Origin: Chryseobacterium binzhouense
GTDB lineage: Bacteria; Bacteroidota; Bacteroidia; Flavobacteriales; Weeksellaceae
Direction of reading: 5' to 3'
DNA: 64,000 nucleotides
Assembly (NCBI RefSeq): GCF_007474545.1
Contig: NZ_VKOG01000002.1
Span: forward strand, 248,001-312,000
Below the pieces are notes generated by a model. That model was not told the origin of the DNA, made no database searches, and saw nothing but the letters and a program-made list of their open reading frames with translations. The position numbers and the translations under genes are program-made. Shown piece after piece: positions 9,236 through 16,670 of the stretch (the first letter of the stretch is position 1; every line of letters starts with the position of its first letter).

Positions 9236-11626
9236 TTATGGGCGCACCAAATATTCTTCAAGGCTTACTTCCGTTGCGTACACTGCCGAGTGTGTTCCGC
9301 CCAATCCAATCCAAACTTCCTTGTACAAGCGACTGGCATCGTTGTTCATATTGATGGAGAGAACCTGTGCTTTTTCTTTCTCAGTAAGCCCCAGCATTGC
9401 CTGTATATCATCAAATTTGTTCATATACTTACGCTGGTCGAGCAGGATTTTGCAATCGGAATTGTTGATGATACTCTCTTTCACAATCGGAGATTGGATA
9501 ATATCATCTACCTCCTGTGTTACGACTATGGCTTCGCCAAAAAACTTTCTAACCGTTTTAAAGAGATACTTTATGTATTCAGCCATTCCTTCCTTTGCGA
9601 TTGCTTTCCAAGCCTCCTCAATCAGTATCAGTTTGCGAATACCTTTCAGTCTTCGCATCTTGTTGATGAATACCTCCATAATGATAATGGTAACTATTGG
9701 AAAGAGGATTTTGTGGTCTTTAATCGCATCAATTTCAAACACGATAAAGCGTTTGGATAAAAGGTCTAACTGCTTGTCCGAGTTCAGCAGATAGTCATAC
9801 TCGCCACCTTTATAATAAGGTTCTAAAACATTGAGGAAATTGGCTATATCAAAGTCTTTTTCACGAACCTGTTTTTCTTCGAGTACCTTGCGGTAATCTC
9901 CTTTCACATATTCGTAAAAGCCATTGAACGATGGGAAAAAGCCCTCGCTTTTTATTCGGTCGATATAACCTGAAACCGCATTGGAAAGAGCAACTTCCTC
10001 TGACCTTGTAGGCGGTTCATCGTCACGTTTCCAAAGCGTGAGTATCAAAGTCTTGATACTCTCACGCTTTTCAATGTCGAACACACCATCATCGGTGTAA
10101 AATGGATTAAAGGCAATCGGGTTATCTTCGGTATAAGTGAAGTAAACACCGTCTTCGCCTTTAGTCTTTCCTTTGATTAATTCGCACAACCCCTGATAGG
10201 AGTTACCTGTATCTACCAGCAGTACGTGAGCACCTTGCTCGTAGTATTGCCTAACCATGTGATTGGTAAAAAAAGATTTACCAGAACCTGACGGACCAAG
10301 AATAAACTTGTTCCGGTTCGTGATAATGCCACGCTTCATTGGCAAATCCGAAATATCCAAATGAATAGGTTTTCCTGTAAGCCTGTCAGCCATCTTGATA
10401 CCAAATGGCGATGGTGAATTGTGATAATTGGTTTCTTCGGTAAAGAAACATAAGGCTGGCTCAATAAAAGTGTAAAAACTTTCCTCGCTCGGAAAATCAC
10501 CTGCATTGCCTGGCATTCCTGCCCAATACAGGGTAGCTACATCAGTTGTATTGTGGCGTGGCTTGCATTCCATTAATGCTAATGCACTACCGCAATCGTT
10601 TTTCAATTGTTTGAGTTCCACAGGATCTTCCGACCAAGCCATAATGTTGAAGTGTGAACGAACTGAAGAAAGTCCGAAGGAATGGGCTTCGTTCAGGTAC
10701 TTTTCAATCCATTCTTTGTTGATTTGGTTGGCACGGCTGTACCGAGCCAGTGAGTGCATATTCCTTGCTGACTTCTCAAACTTTTGCAGGTTATCTTCGC
10801 TATTATCTAAAAACAGGTATTGGTTGTAGATGTGGTTACAGCTCAACAATAATCCCACAGGTGCAGCGAAGGATAAACGACAGTCGCTTCGATCAGTGGA
10901 AAGTTTTTCAAATCGGGTATCCGCCGAAACGGTTGCAGGCAGGTCGTCTGTATCGGACAAGGTATGCAGGGACAACCTTTTGTTTCCAATACGGACTTCT
11001 TCAGCACTGAGTGCTATATCCTGCATTGCCGTTCCGTTTTCTCTTGACAGCGTTAGGTATTGTTCCAGCAATCCCTGTGTTTCGTCCGTACCAATGATAT
11101 CGTCTTCAGTCAAACGTCGCAGGCTTATAAAGCCGCTATCGTTCACAATACGCTCAAACTGAGCCACCACTTCCATAAATCGGTGTATCGTTTCTTTATT
11201 GATTTCCTTTGGAATAAGCGTACCCTTACAAAGCGAACTGAAATTACTTTGCATATGCATTCTATTCTTGGTCGTCTTGGTTAGAAACAGATAGCAATAA
11301 TGGTTTAGGAATGGTCGCTCGTTAAAATGACGTTGGTAGGATTTTGACAGAAAACTTTGGTCTTCCTGTGCCAGATCGGGAGCGTAGTTTTCTTTGATGT
11401 ACCAATCCTGTTTATGAATGACTGTAAAGTCTGGCAAGGTTTTGATTGCCTTGTGCCAAGCGGAATGGATAGCCTCGTATTCTGCCGACGCAACGGTAAA
11501 CAGTTCTGGCAACCGTACTTCAAAACAGGCGGTAATGTCTGCATCTTTAGAAAGAATGCAGTTGTTCTCTATTGCTAGCAAAGGAAATTTGTTTTCCAAT
11601 GTGGCTGTCTTAGCTACATTTCTCAT
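9236..11626 (-). CDS. traG: traG exon 1: VirB4-like conjugation ATPase, interrupted by intron
   Basis: TraG is the VirB4-like cytoplasmic ATPase powering the transfer channel. The unspliced frame encodes 796 residues and stops at 9236 inside the intron; the true exon ends at 9248 (residue 793, EEYL). Walker A is GPSGSGKSFF near residue 448 and Walker B LILIEEAWKAI near residue 675. The start overlaps the traF stop (ATGA). The last 40 residues are encoded at 6639-6761. Without splicing the product ends in three intron-encoded residues (VRP) and lacks its C-terminus. Confidence is high for function and fairly high for the split. Confidence 0.92.
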   Translation of the reverse strand: MRNVAKTATLENKFPLLAIENNCILSKDADITACFEVRLPELFTVASAEYEAIHSAWHKAIKTLPDFTVIHKQDWYIKENYAPDLAQEDQSFLSKSYQRHFNERPFLNHYCYLFLTKTTKNRMHMQSNFSSLCKGTLIPKEINKETIHRFMEVVAQFERIVNDSGFISLRRLTEDDIIGTDETQGLLEQYLTLSRENGTAMQDIALSAEEVRIGNKRLSLHTLSDTDDLPATVSADTRFEKLSTDRSDCRLSFAAPVGLLLSCNHIYNQYLFLDNSEDNLQKFEKSARNMHSLARYSRANQINKEWIEKYLNEAHSFGLSSVRSHFNIMAWSEDPVELKQLKNDCGSALALMECKPRHNTTDVATLYWAGMPGNAGDFPSEESFYTFIEPALCFFTEETNYHNSPSPFGIKMADRLTGKPIHLDISDLPMKRGIITNRNKFILGPSGSGKSFFTNHMVRQYYEQGAHVLLVDTGNSYQGLCELIKGKTKGEDGVYFTYTEDNPIAFNPFYTDDGVFDIEKRESIKTLILTLWKRDDEPPTRSEEVALSNAVSGYIDRIKSEGFFPSFNGFYEYVKGDYRKVLEEKQVREKDFDIANFLNVLEPYYKGGEYDYLLNSDKQLDLLSKRFIVFEIDAIKDHKILFPIVTIIIMEVFINKMRRLKGIRKLILIEEAWKAIAKEGMAEYIKYLFKTVRKFFGEAIVVTQEVDDIIQSPIVKESIINNSDCKILLDQRKYMNKFDDIQAMLGLTEKEKAQVLSINMNNDASRLYKEVWIGLGGTHSAVYATEVSLEEYLVRP

Positions 11627-11952
11627 ACGGTTTTGGGTTTAGGAGTGAATCTTAAATACCTGTGTACAGGCTTGCGACAGATTATGTAGCGAGGATGCCT
11701 TTTTATGGCTCCCAACTTCATCAGTCCGTGTTCGCCATATTTCCTGTTCAGTGAAAAAGTCTGCCATACGATGAGTGAAGCACCTCCGGTTCCGAGTAAT
11801 AGACAGATGTAAGAATTTACACCTGCCATATACATTATCATCACGAAGATTAAGGTACCGAGCAATCCACCTACGAAGATGAAAAGGTACTGTGCTTTCA
11901 ATCCCTTAAATTCTACCGTTCTTCCGATGCCTTTGTTGATATTGTAATTCAT
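11623..11952 (-). CDS. traF: TraF-type transfer protein (DUF4133)
   Basis: This 109-residue protein starts MNYNINKGIGRTVEFKGLKA, the standard TraF N-terminus. Two hydrophobic segments follow, the layout of VirB3-like proteins. A longer frame to 12027 exists, but the upstream 25 residues overlap traE and do not look like the family, so I chose the ATG at 11952. It overlaps traG by 4 nt. Confidence 0.87.
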   Translation of the reverse strand: MNYNINKGIGRTVEFKGLKAQYLFIFVGGLLGTLIFVMIMYMAGVNSYICLLLGTGGASLIVWQTFSLNRKYGEHGLMKLGAIKRHPRYIICRKPVHRYLRFTPKPKTV

Positions 11953-11963
11953 AAGGCAAAAGA

Positions 11964-12245
11964 TTAAAGAAAGAATGAACGTAGAATAGTAGCCGCTACA
12001 ATCAGGAAGATACACGCACCGAACCATGAAGCTGCCGTCTTCGAAGTATCGGGGTCGCCACTACTGAATTTGTTGTACACCTTAACGCCTCCGATAAGCC
12101 CAACCACCGCACCGATGGCGTAAATTAATTGGGTTGCGGGGTCGAAATAACTTGTTACCATTTGGGTAGCTTCGTTGATCCCAGCCGAACCATTTCCCTG
12201 TGCGAAAGAACCAATTCCTGACAACATCGCTACGGTTGCCAGCAA
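11964..12245 (-). CDS. traE: TraE-type transfer protein (DUF4134)
   Basis: The small exported membrane protein matches DUF4134/TraE: a signal segment to GSFAQG, then two hydrophobic helices separated by NKFSSGDPDTSK, resembling VirB2-type pilin layout. The first conventional start is TTG at 12245. The open frame continues upstream as ATT AAG GAA AAA CAA AGA AAA AAA GTT, adding a basic KEKQRKK stretch that a signal peptide needs. The real start may therefore be the ATT at 12272 or depend on a sequence variant. It is the first gene of the leftward block after the island. Confidence 0.85.
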   Translation of the reverse strand: MLATVAMLSGIGSFAQGNGSAGINEATQMVTSYFDPATQLIYAIGAVVGLIGGVKVYNKFSSGDPDTSKTAASWFGACIFLIVAATILRSFFL

Positions 12246-12323
12246 AACTTTTTTTCTTTGTTTTTCCTTAATTGAAACACATTAATTTGTTTTTGTTATC
12301 CCACACCTTGCGGGCTTTCGGGA

Positions 12324-12395
12324 CAAAGATGTTTCGGAAATCAAGGGGTTATAACAAAGTGGCAGTCAAAGGAATGATTTGGCGTTGAGTGGCAT
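12324..12395 (-). promoter_or_regulatory. ICE-type promoter of the traE operon (GCCAAA/TGCCAC element)
   Basis: On the minus strand the region has GCCACTC, ACGCCAAATC and then TGCCAC (first base at 12364). CATCTTTG follows at 12331-12324, close to the Bacteroidota -7 consensus TAnnTTTG. TTTG lies exactly 37 nt after the first base of TGCCAC. The same layout recurs at 18897, 30949 and 38274, so I treat it as a shared ICE promoter module. Confidence 0.6.
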
Positions 12396-12413
12396 AAATA
12401 TTTATCAAAATAT

Positions 12414-12460
12414 TTTGATTGTAAGAAAATCTTACATACTTTTGTATGAAATTCTTACAA
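12414..12460 (+). promoter_or_regulatory. Promoter and palindromic operator of the ACP-to-AcpS operon
   Basis: A -33 TTTG (12414-12417) and a perfect -7 TACTTTTG (12437-12444) are separated by 19 nt. Between them lies the perfect palindrome TGTAAGA-AAA-TCTTACA (12420-12436). A further half-site TTCTTACA follows at 12452-12459, just before the ATG at 12463. Occupancy would block RNA polymerase, so this is a likely binding site for the XRE repressor encoded in the operon. Confidence 0.7.
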
Positions 12461-12462
12461 TC

Positions 12463-12735
12463 ATGGAAATATTAGAATTAGAAAAAGAAATAATTGAGAT
12501 TATACAAGAAGTTTGTATTCATCAAGAAGTTGAAGAAGTCGTAAGTGGAAATTTCTATCCTGGAAATTTCATTATGAGTCAAGTGTTAGTTTCCATTTTT
12601 TCTCAAATTGAGATTAAAACAGGTATTACTATACCAAATGATTGCTATATTTTCCATGATCAAAAAACGAAGAAACAATTAAATATAAAAGAGGCTGCAA
12701 CGAAGCTATTAAAATTGTCAAAAAATGAACAATAA
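12463..12735 (+). CDS. Acyl-carrier-like protein
   Basis: The 90-residue acidic helical protein aligns with acyl carrier proteins by spacing. Ser39 in IMSQVLVSIF is followed 19 residues later by Pro58 of GITIP, as Ser36 and Pro55 are in E. coli AcpP (DSL ... EIP). The Asp before the Ser is replaced by Met, so overall similarity is weak. The AcpS-type transferase at the other end of the operon supports a phosphopantetheine carrier role. The ATG at 12463 was chosen over an upstream frame because the promoter ends just before it. The start of the XRE gene overlaps its end. Confidence 0.6.
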   Translation: MEILELEKEIIEIIQEVCIHQEVEEVVSGNFYPGNFIMSQVLVSIFSQIEIKTGITIPNDCYIFHDQKTKKQLNIKEAATKLLKLSKNEQ

Positions 12736-13063
12736 GGGTACTATGACTGAAAGAGAACAAATTGCTGAAAGATTAAAAGAAGCAAGGGTTATGTCTGGCT
12801 TGTCGCAAGAAAATGCTGCAAAAATCTTACAAATACAAAGACCAGCTATTTCTGAAATAGAAAGTGGAAAACGAAAAGTAAGTGCAGAAGAGATTATTCA
12901 ATTTGCTAAGTTGTACAAAGTAAGCACTTCATGGCTTTTGTTGAAAGAGGAAAATGAATCGGCTTTAGATGAGCAAACAAAAATTGCTGCAAGGGAATTG
13001 GGGAAAATGGATGAATCCGACAGAAAGAAGCTATTAGAAATCTTAAGAATACTTCCGAAATAA
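12725..13063 (+). CDS. XRE-family transcriptional repressor
   Basis: This 112-residue protein has a helix-turn-helix at about residues 12-65 (SGLSQENAAKILQIQRPAIS, then EIESGKRKVSAEEI) and a charged C-terminal tail that could interact with a protease. It overlaps the carrier-protein gene and is followed at once by an ImmA/IrrE gene, the known repressor-antirepressor arrangement of mobile elements. Translation may instead start at the Met at 12743. It probably binds the palindrome at 12420-12436 and represses its own operon. Confidence 0.88.
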   Translation: MNNKGTMTEREQIAERLKEARVMSGLSQENAAKILQIQRPAISEIESGKRKVSAEEIIQFAKLYKVSTSWLLLKEENESALDEQTKIAARELGKMDESDRKKLLEILRILPK

Positions 13064-13924
13064 ATGAATGAGTTATATACAAGTGCTATCCGAAAAGCAA
13101 GTGAAACAAGACTAAAATTAGGGCTCAGTTTATATGAGGCTATAAACATCTACGATGTTTGTTCTAAATTAAACATAGATGTACAATTCGTTGATATTAA
13201 TATGGAAGGTCTTTATGTAAATAATATCATTATGAACAATACAAGCCAACCCAAAATTATAATTTCACGTCTACGTCCGTTCCCAAGAAGAATTTTTACT
13301 TGCGGACATGAATTAGGTCATCATGTTTTTAACCATGGATTAAAATTAGATATTCTTACAGACGAAAATGACAACTCAAATTACAAAAGTGATGATGAGA
13401 AATTAGTTGATGCATTTTCTGCTCATTTGTTAATGCCAATTGCTTGTGTACAATCAGAGTTCAAAAAAAGAAAGCTTGATTTTAATACCGCAAGAGAAAT
13501 TGATTATTATATAGTTAGTTCTGTATTAGGGGTTGGATATCAAACGTTAATTACACATTGTAAAGTCAATATGTTAATGAATGAATATAAATACATGGAA
13601 TTATCTAAACATACACCTTCCAAAATATTCAAAAAGCATTTTGGCAACGTTGAAGAAAAAGCATATTTCAAGATTATTGATTTTAAAACAAATAATCAAC
13701 CTATTGATTTAGAAGTTTCAAACTACTTAGTTATTCCTTCTGATTTAGAAGTTGATAATAACTATTTAGAAAAGATAAAAAGCACAGAAGTTGGGACACT
13801 ATATTTAGCGAAAAAATCTGGAATATCTTCCATTTATTCAACAAGTGGTGAAACCAGTTGCTTTGTGAGAATCCAACCACAGAACTATATTGGTTTTGCG
13901 GAATATAGACATTTAGAAAACTAA
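13064..13924 (+). CDS. ImmA/IrrE-family metallopeptidase
   Basis: The 286-residue protein carries the zinc-peptidase motif HELGHH (FTCGHELGHHVFNHG, about residue 85) and a downstream DAFSAHLLMP segment, both typical of ImmA/IrrE proteases. Members cleave or inactivate the neighbouring XRE repressor in response to damage signals. The C-terminal part (about 190-286) is additional and may sense a ligand. The ATG follows the repressor stop without a gap, so the two are coupled. Confidence 0.88.
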   Translation: MNELYTSAIRKASETRLKLGLSLYEAINIYDVCSKLNIDVQFVDINMEGLYVNNIIMNNTSQPKIIISRLRPFPRRIFTCGHELGHHVFNHGLKLDILTDENDNSNYKSDDEKLVDAFSAHLLMPIACVQSEFKKRKLDFNTAREIDYYIVSSVLGVGYQTLITHCKVNMLMNEYKYMELSKHTPSKIFKKHFGNVEEKAYFKIIDFKTNNQPIDLEVSNYLVIPSDLEVDNNYLEKIKSTEVGTLYLAKKSGISSIYSTSGETSCFVRIQPQNYIGFAEYRHLEN

Positions 13925-13928
13925 TAAA

Positions 13929-14672
13929 ATGAATATACCAGTACTAATAGAAGAGAATAATTTATCGAAAGCATGGTGTAAAGTGTTACAACATATAATC
14001 GATAACTCGGGTAATGAAATTACACCATTAGTTTTGACTTTATCTGATTTTGACGAGGATAACACTATAAAAAACGAATTGAACAAAGATTTGGCAGAAC
14101 ACCAACTAGATTCAATTGATATTGTTTCTGAAACAATATTTCCACAATCTTTATATCTGTTTAACAAAAGTAACCGGCAAGAGTTGTTTAGATTGTATTT
14201 AGAAAACGTTTTACCAAGACTAAAGAAAATTGATAAGCGAAACAGTGCAGGAACTTATTTTGAACGCCTTATAGCATTTGGAGACAGTAAAAAGAATCAA
14301 TTAGAAATAATAATTGATTCTTTAAGTGAAGACTCTAAAATAAAACGTCGCTCGAAATCACAAGCTGCTATTTTTGACCCATTAAAAGACCATAAAAATG
14401 GCGTATTCCAGAGTTTTCCTTGTTTACAACATGTTTCATTCTATAAATCAGAAAATGGAGGATTAATAATAAATAGCTTTTATGCTATGCAGTATTTGTA
14501 TCAGAGAGCTTATGGAAACTGGTTAGGGTTAATCAATCTTGGAAAGTTTGTAGCACAGCAAGCTGGATTAGAATTGGAACGATTTAATTGTTTTGTTGGA
14601 GTTGAAAAATTAGACCATTTAACAAAAGCTCAAGCAAAAGGATTAATAATTAAAATGAAGGTAGAAAACTAA
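13929..14672 (+). CDS. Thymidylate-synthase-like protein with altered substrate pocket
   Basis: The 247-residue protein shows the thymidylate synthase C-terminal order. An Arg pair (IKRRSKSQAAIFDP, residues 139-151) is followed by a catalytic-type Cys165 in FQSFPCLQHVSF, equivalent to LPPCH. QRAYGNWLGLINLGKFVAQQ (192-211) matches QRSxDxFLGxPFNxxxY. The Cys and Arg are kept, but the dUMP-contacting Ser and Asp of RSxD are replaced. This suggests one-carbon or similar chemistry on a different pyrimidine. The assignment is mine from motif alignment by eye. It lies 4 nt after the ImmA gene and overlaps the next start by 1 nt. Confidence 0.62.
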   Translation: MNIPVLIEENNLSKAWCKVLQHIIDNSGNEITPLVLTLSDFDEDNTIKNELNKDLAEHQLDSIDIVSETIFPQSLYLFNKSNRQELFRLYLENVLPRLKKIDKRNSAGTYFERLIAFGDSKKNQLEIIIDSLSEDSKIKRRSKSQAAIFDPLKDHKNGVFQSFPCLQHVSFYKSENGGLIINSFYAMQYLYQRAYGNWLGLINLGKFVAQQAGLELERFNCFVGVEKLDHLTKAQAKGLIIKMKVEN

Positions 14673-15706
14673 TGAGTACAATAGCTAAAAAGCAGAACAC
14701 TTTTACAATATATAAGCCATTATTACCTGCTAAAACAACAGAGGTATTTGATAGCTATTGGAGGTTTGCGGTATTACGACAAGATGTTTTTTTTAGTCGA
14801 ATACAAGGGGATAAATATCCTTGGACAAACGACCCCATTTTATCTAAACATAAATTTACAAATGCTTACAGGGCTTCGGATAGAGTAAGTCAGTATTTAA
14901 TTAAGGAAGTTATTTACAATGATGATTATTCTAACTCACCCGATGAAGTTCTTTTTAGAATACTGTTGTTCAAATTGTTTAACAAAATTGACACATGGGA
15001 ATTGCTAAAAAAAAATATTGGAGACTTAAATTATGAAGAATTTGATTTTAAAAGGTATGATAAAGTTCTAAGTAAGGCTTTCGCAGAAAAGAAGACAATC
15101 TATTCAGCAGCATATATAATGCCTTCTGTAAGGCAATTTGGCTACGAGCGAAAACACTCAAATCATTTAAAATTGATAGATTATATCTTGAAAAAAGACA
15201 CTTCTATACAACTTATGGATTGTAACAAAATGCAACAAGCATTTGACATTGTTAAAAGTTTTCCGGGATTAGGCGATTTTTTAGCGTATCAAATTTTAAT
15301 TGACATTAATTACTCTAATATAATTGATTTTTCAGAATCAGAATTTGTAGTACCTGGCCCTGGAGCTTTAGGTGGAATAAGTAAATGCTTTGCTAATACA
15401 GGAGGGTTAAGCAATGTTGAAATCATTAAACTAATGACCGATAGGCAGGAAATGGAATTTGAAAGATTACAGTTAGATTTCAAAACACTTTGGGGAAGGC
15501 GATTACAACTGATAGATTGTCAAAATTTATTTTGTGAAGTAGATAAGTATGCAAGAGTAAAACATCCTGATATAAAAGGCAATAGTGATAGAGTAAGGAT
15601 TAAGCAAGTGTACAAACTTAACTCTAAACCTATTGACTATTGGTTTCCTCCAAAATGGGGAATTAACGAAAACATTATTTCTGATTTAAAGAATAAAATA
15701 CTATGA
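14672..15706 (+). CDS. 5-hmdU DNA kinase helical-domain / thymine pyrophosphorylase-like protein
   Basis: The 344-residue protein contains SYWRFAVLRQDVFFSRIQG, YPWTNDPILSKHKFTNAYRA, a helix-hairpin-helix-like SFPGLGDFLAYQIL and LQLIDCQNLFCEVDKYARV. I recognise these as the HMUDK_hel family, annotated as 5-hmdU DNA kinase helical domain or alpha-glutamyl/putrescinyl-thymine pyrophosphorylase. In phages such proteins are predicted to act on hydroxymethyl-pyrimidine bases during hypermodification. No separate P-loop kinase domain is present. Its neighbours fit a base-modification pathway. It overlaps the next gene by 4 nt. Confidence 0.72.
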   Translation: MSTIAKKQNTFTIYKPLLPAKTTEVFDSYWRFAVLRQDVFFSRIQGDKYPWTNDPILSKHKFTNAYRASDRVSQYLIKEVIYNDDYSNSPDEVLFRILLFKLFNKIDTWELLKKNIGDLNYEEFDFKRYDKVLSKAFAEKKTIYSAAYIMPSVRQFGYERKHSNHLKLIDYILKKDTSIQLMDCNKMQQAFDIVKSFPGLGDFLAYQILIDINYSNIIDFSESEFVVPGPGALGGISKCFANTGGLSNVEIIKLMTDRQEMEFERLQLDFKTLWGRRLQLIDCQNLFCEVDKYARVKHPDIKGNSDRVRIKQVYKLNSKPIDYWFPPKWGINENIISDLKNKIL

Positions 15707-16287
15707 TAAAACAAATTAAGAAAAAGTTTTTTGACGACAACTATATATCTGGGGAGCAAATCCCTAGATATTTTAACGTGTCATTTAAAGAAGTAGGAAA
15801 TGACCAAAAGAACGAAGTAAGAGTAATTTTTAATGGAACTGAACAACTTGGAGATGTTATTAATGACAACTCTTATAAAAATGATTACTATCGTTATCAT
15901 GATATATTTCATTATTCGTTTGCCGCTCTATTGGGATGGTCTCCATGTACAAGAGCCATGATGAAAAGAAAACGAAAAAGTAACACTTTGGTTGATGAAA
16001 TAGAAGACGGTGCAAGAGCCACAATTACGGAGGAAGCAATTTCTATGATTATATTTAATGAAGCAAAAAGAAAGAATTTTTTTAAAGGAAAATCAAAAGT
16101 ATCAAAAACTACTTTGAGAATAATTAAAGAAATGACAGAGAATTTTGAAGTAAGCGTTCGTACCTCTGAAGAATGGGAATATGCCATATTACAATCTTAT
16201 GCTGCTTTTAGATTTCTGATATCAAATCAGGGCGGTCTTATAGAATTTGATACAGCAAATAGAAAATTAAAACATATTTCATTTTAG
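15703..16287 (+). CDS. MazG-like (nucleotide pyrophosphohydrolase-like) helical protein
   Basis: This 194-residue mostly helical protein has YRYHDIFHYSFAALLGWSP, a basic TRAMMKRKRKS, and VDEIEDGARATITEEAISMI. I recall this layout from proteins annotated as MazG-like nucleotide pyrophosphohydrolases. The acidic cluster DE-ED-EE could bind Mg, while the HD pair in YHDIFH could instead indicate an HD-type hydrolase. A house-cleaning or activating role on a modified nucleotide fits the operon. The exact reaction is unknown. Confidence 0.55.
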   Translation: MIKQIKKKFFDDNYISGEQIPRYFNVSFKEVGNDQKNEVRVIFNGTEQLGDVINDNSYKNDYYRYHDIFHYSFAALLGWSPCTRAMMKRKRKSNTLVDEIEDGARATITEEAISMIIFNEAKRKNFFKGKSKVSKTTLRIIKEMTENFEVSVRTSEEWEYAILQSYAAFRFLISNQGGLIEFDTANRKLKHISF

Positions 16288-16289
16288 TA

Positions 16290-16664
16290 ATGATTATTTC
16301 AATTGGCTGTGATATAGTAGAACATACTGTTTCACGAAAGTTAGATTGGGAAAATAATAGAGCTATACAATCTAGAATCTTTTCTAATAGGGAGTTAGAC
16401 CTCTGTCCAGCAAAAGGAACACTACAATTTCTTTCGGGTAGATTTGCGGCAAAGGAGGCTATTCTAAAATGCTTGTTTACAGGTATGGAAGACGGAATTG
16501 CTTTAACCGATATTGAAATATTAAAAGAAGATGCAGGAAGACCAAATATAATCTTATCAGGTACTCCACTACACCTATCTATATCTTTAGGGATTAAGAA
16601 CTGGCATGTTAGTATAAGCCATTCTTCTTCTTTCTCTCAGGCTTTTGTTATTGCTGAAGGATAA
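16290..16664 (+). CDS. acpS: AcpS-type 4'-phosphopantetheinyl transferase
   Basis: The 124-residue protein has the AcpS signatures GCDIVEH (residues 6-12, Mg-binding Asp), FLSGRFAAKEAILK (about 47-60) and WHVSISHSSSFSQAFV near the C-terminus. It should transfer phosphopantetheine from CoA to a carrier-protein Ser, most plausibly Ser39 of the small protein opening this operon. A dedicated AcpS in a mobile island implies the carrier is not served by the host enzyme. It is the last gene of the operon, 2 nt after the MazG-like gene, and converges on traD with a 6-nt gap. Confidence 0.88.
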   Translation: MIISIGCDIVEHTVSRKLDWENNRAIQSRIFSNRELDLCPAKGTLQFLSGRFAAKEAILKCLFTGMEDGIALTDIEILKEDAGRPNIILSGTPLHLSISLGIKNWHVSISHSSSFSQAFVIAEG

Positions 16665-16670
16665 AAATCC

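Larger units (their letters stand above)
6762..9247 (-). mobile_element. Group II intron inserted in traG (2486 nt, sense orientation)
   Basis: On the minus strand the element starts with GTGCGCCCATAAGGGCA at 9247, the usual group II 5' end, and ends with TAC at 6762, fitting the AY rule. A canonical domain V lies at 6824-6857, followed by a domain VI-like segment. The RT-maturase-HNH ORF sits upstream of domain V. The exons flanking the inferred boundaries fuse in frame into a complete TraG. The intron lies in the same orientation as traG, as needed for splicing from the tra transcript. EBS/IBS pairings were not worked out. Confidence 0.9.

Noticed and set aside
9236-11626. TraG read as a simple truncated pseudogene
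   Set aside because: The missing C-terminus is present in the correct orientation at 6639-6761, and the intervening DNA has full group II intron boundaries and domain V, so splicing is the better explanation.
16290-16664. AcpS as a displaced housekeeping gene
   Set aside because: It is the last gene of a tightly packed operon that begins with a carrier-like protein and has the island's orientation and AT-rich composition.
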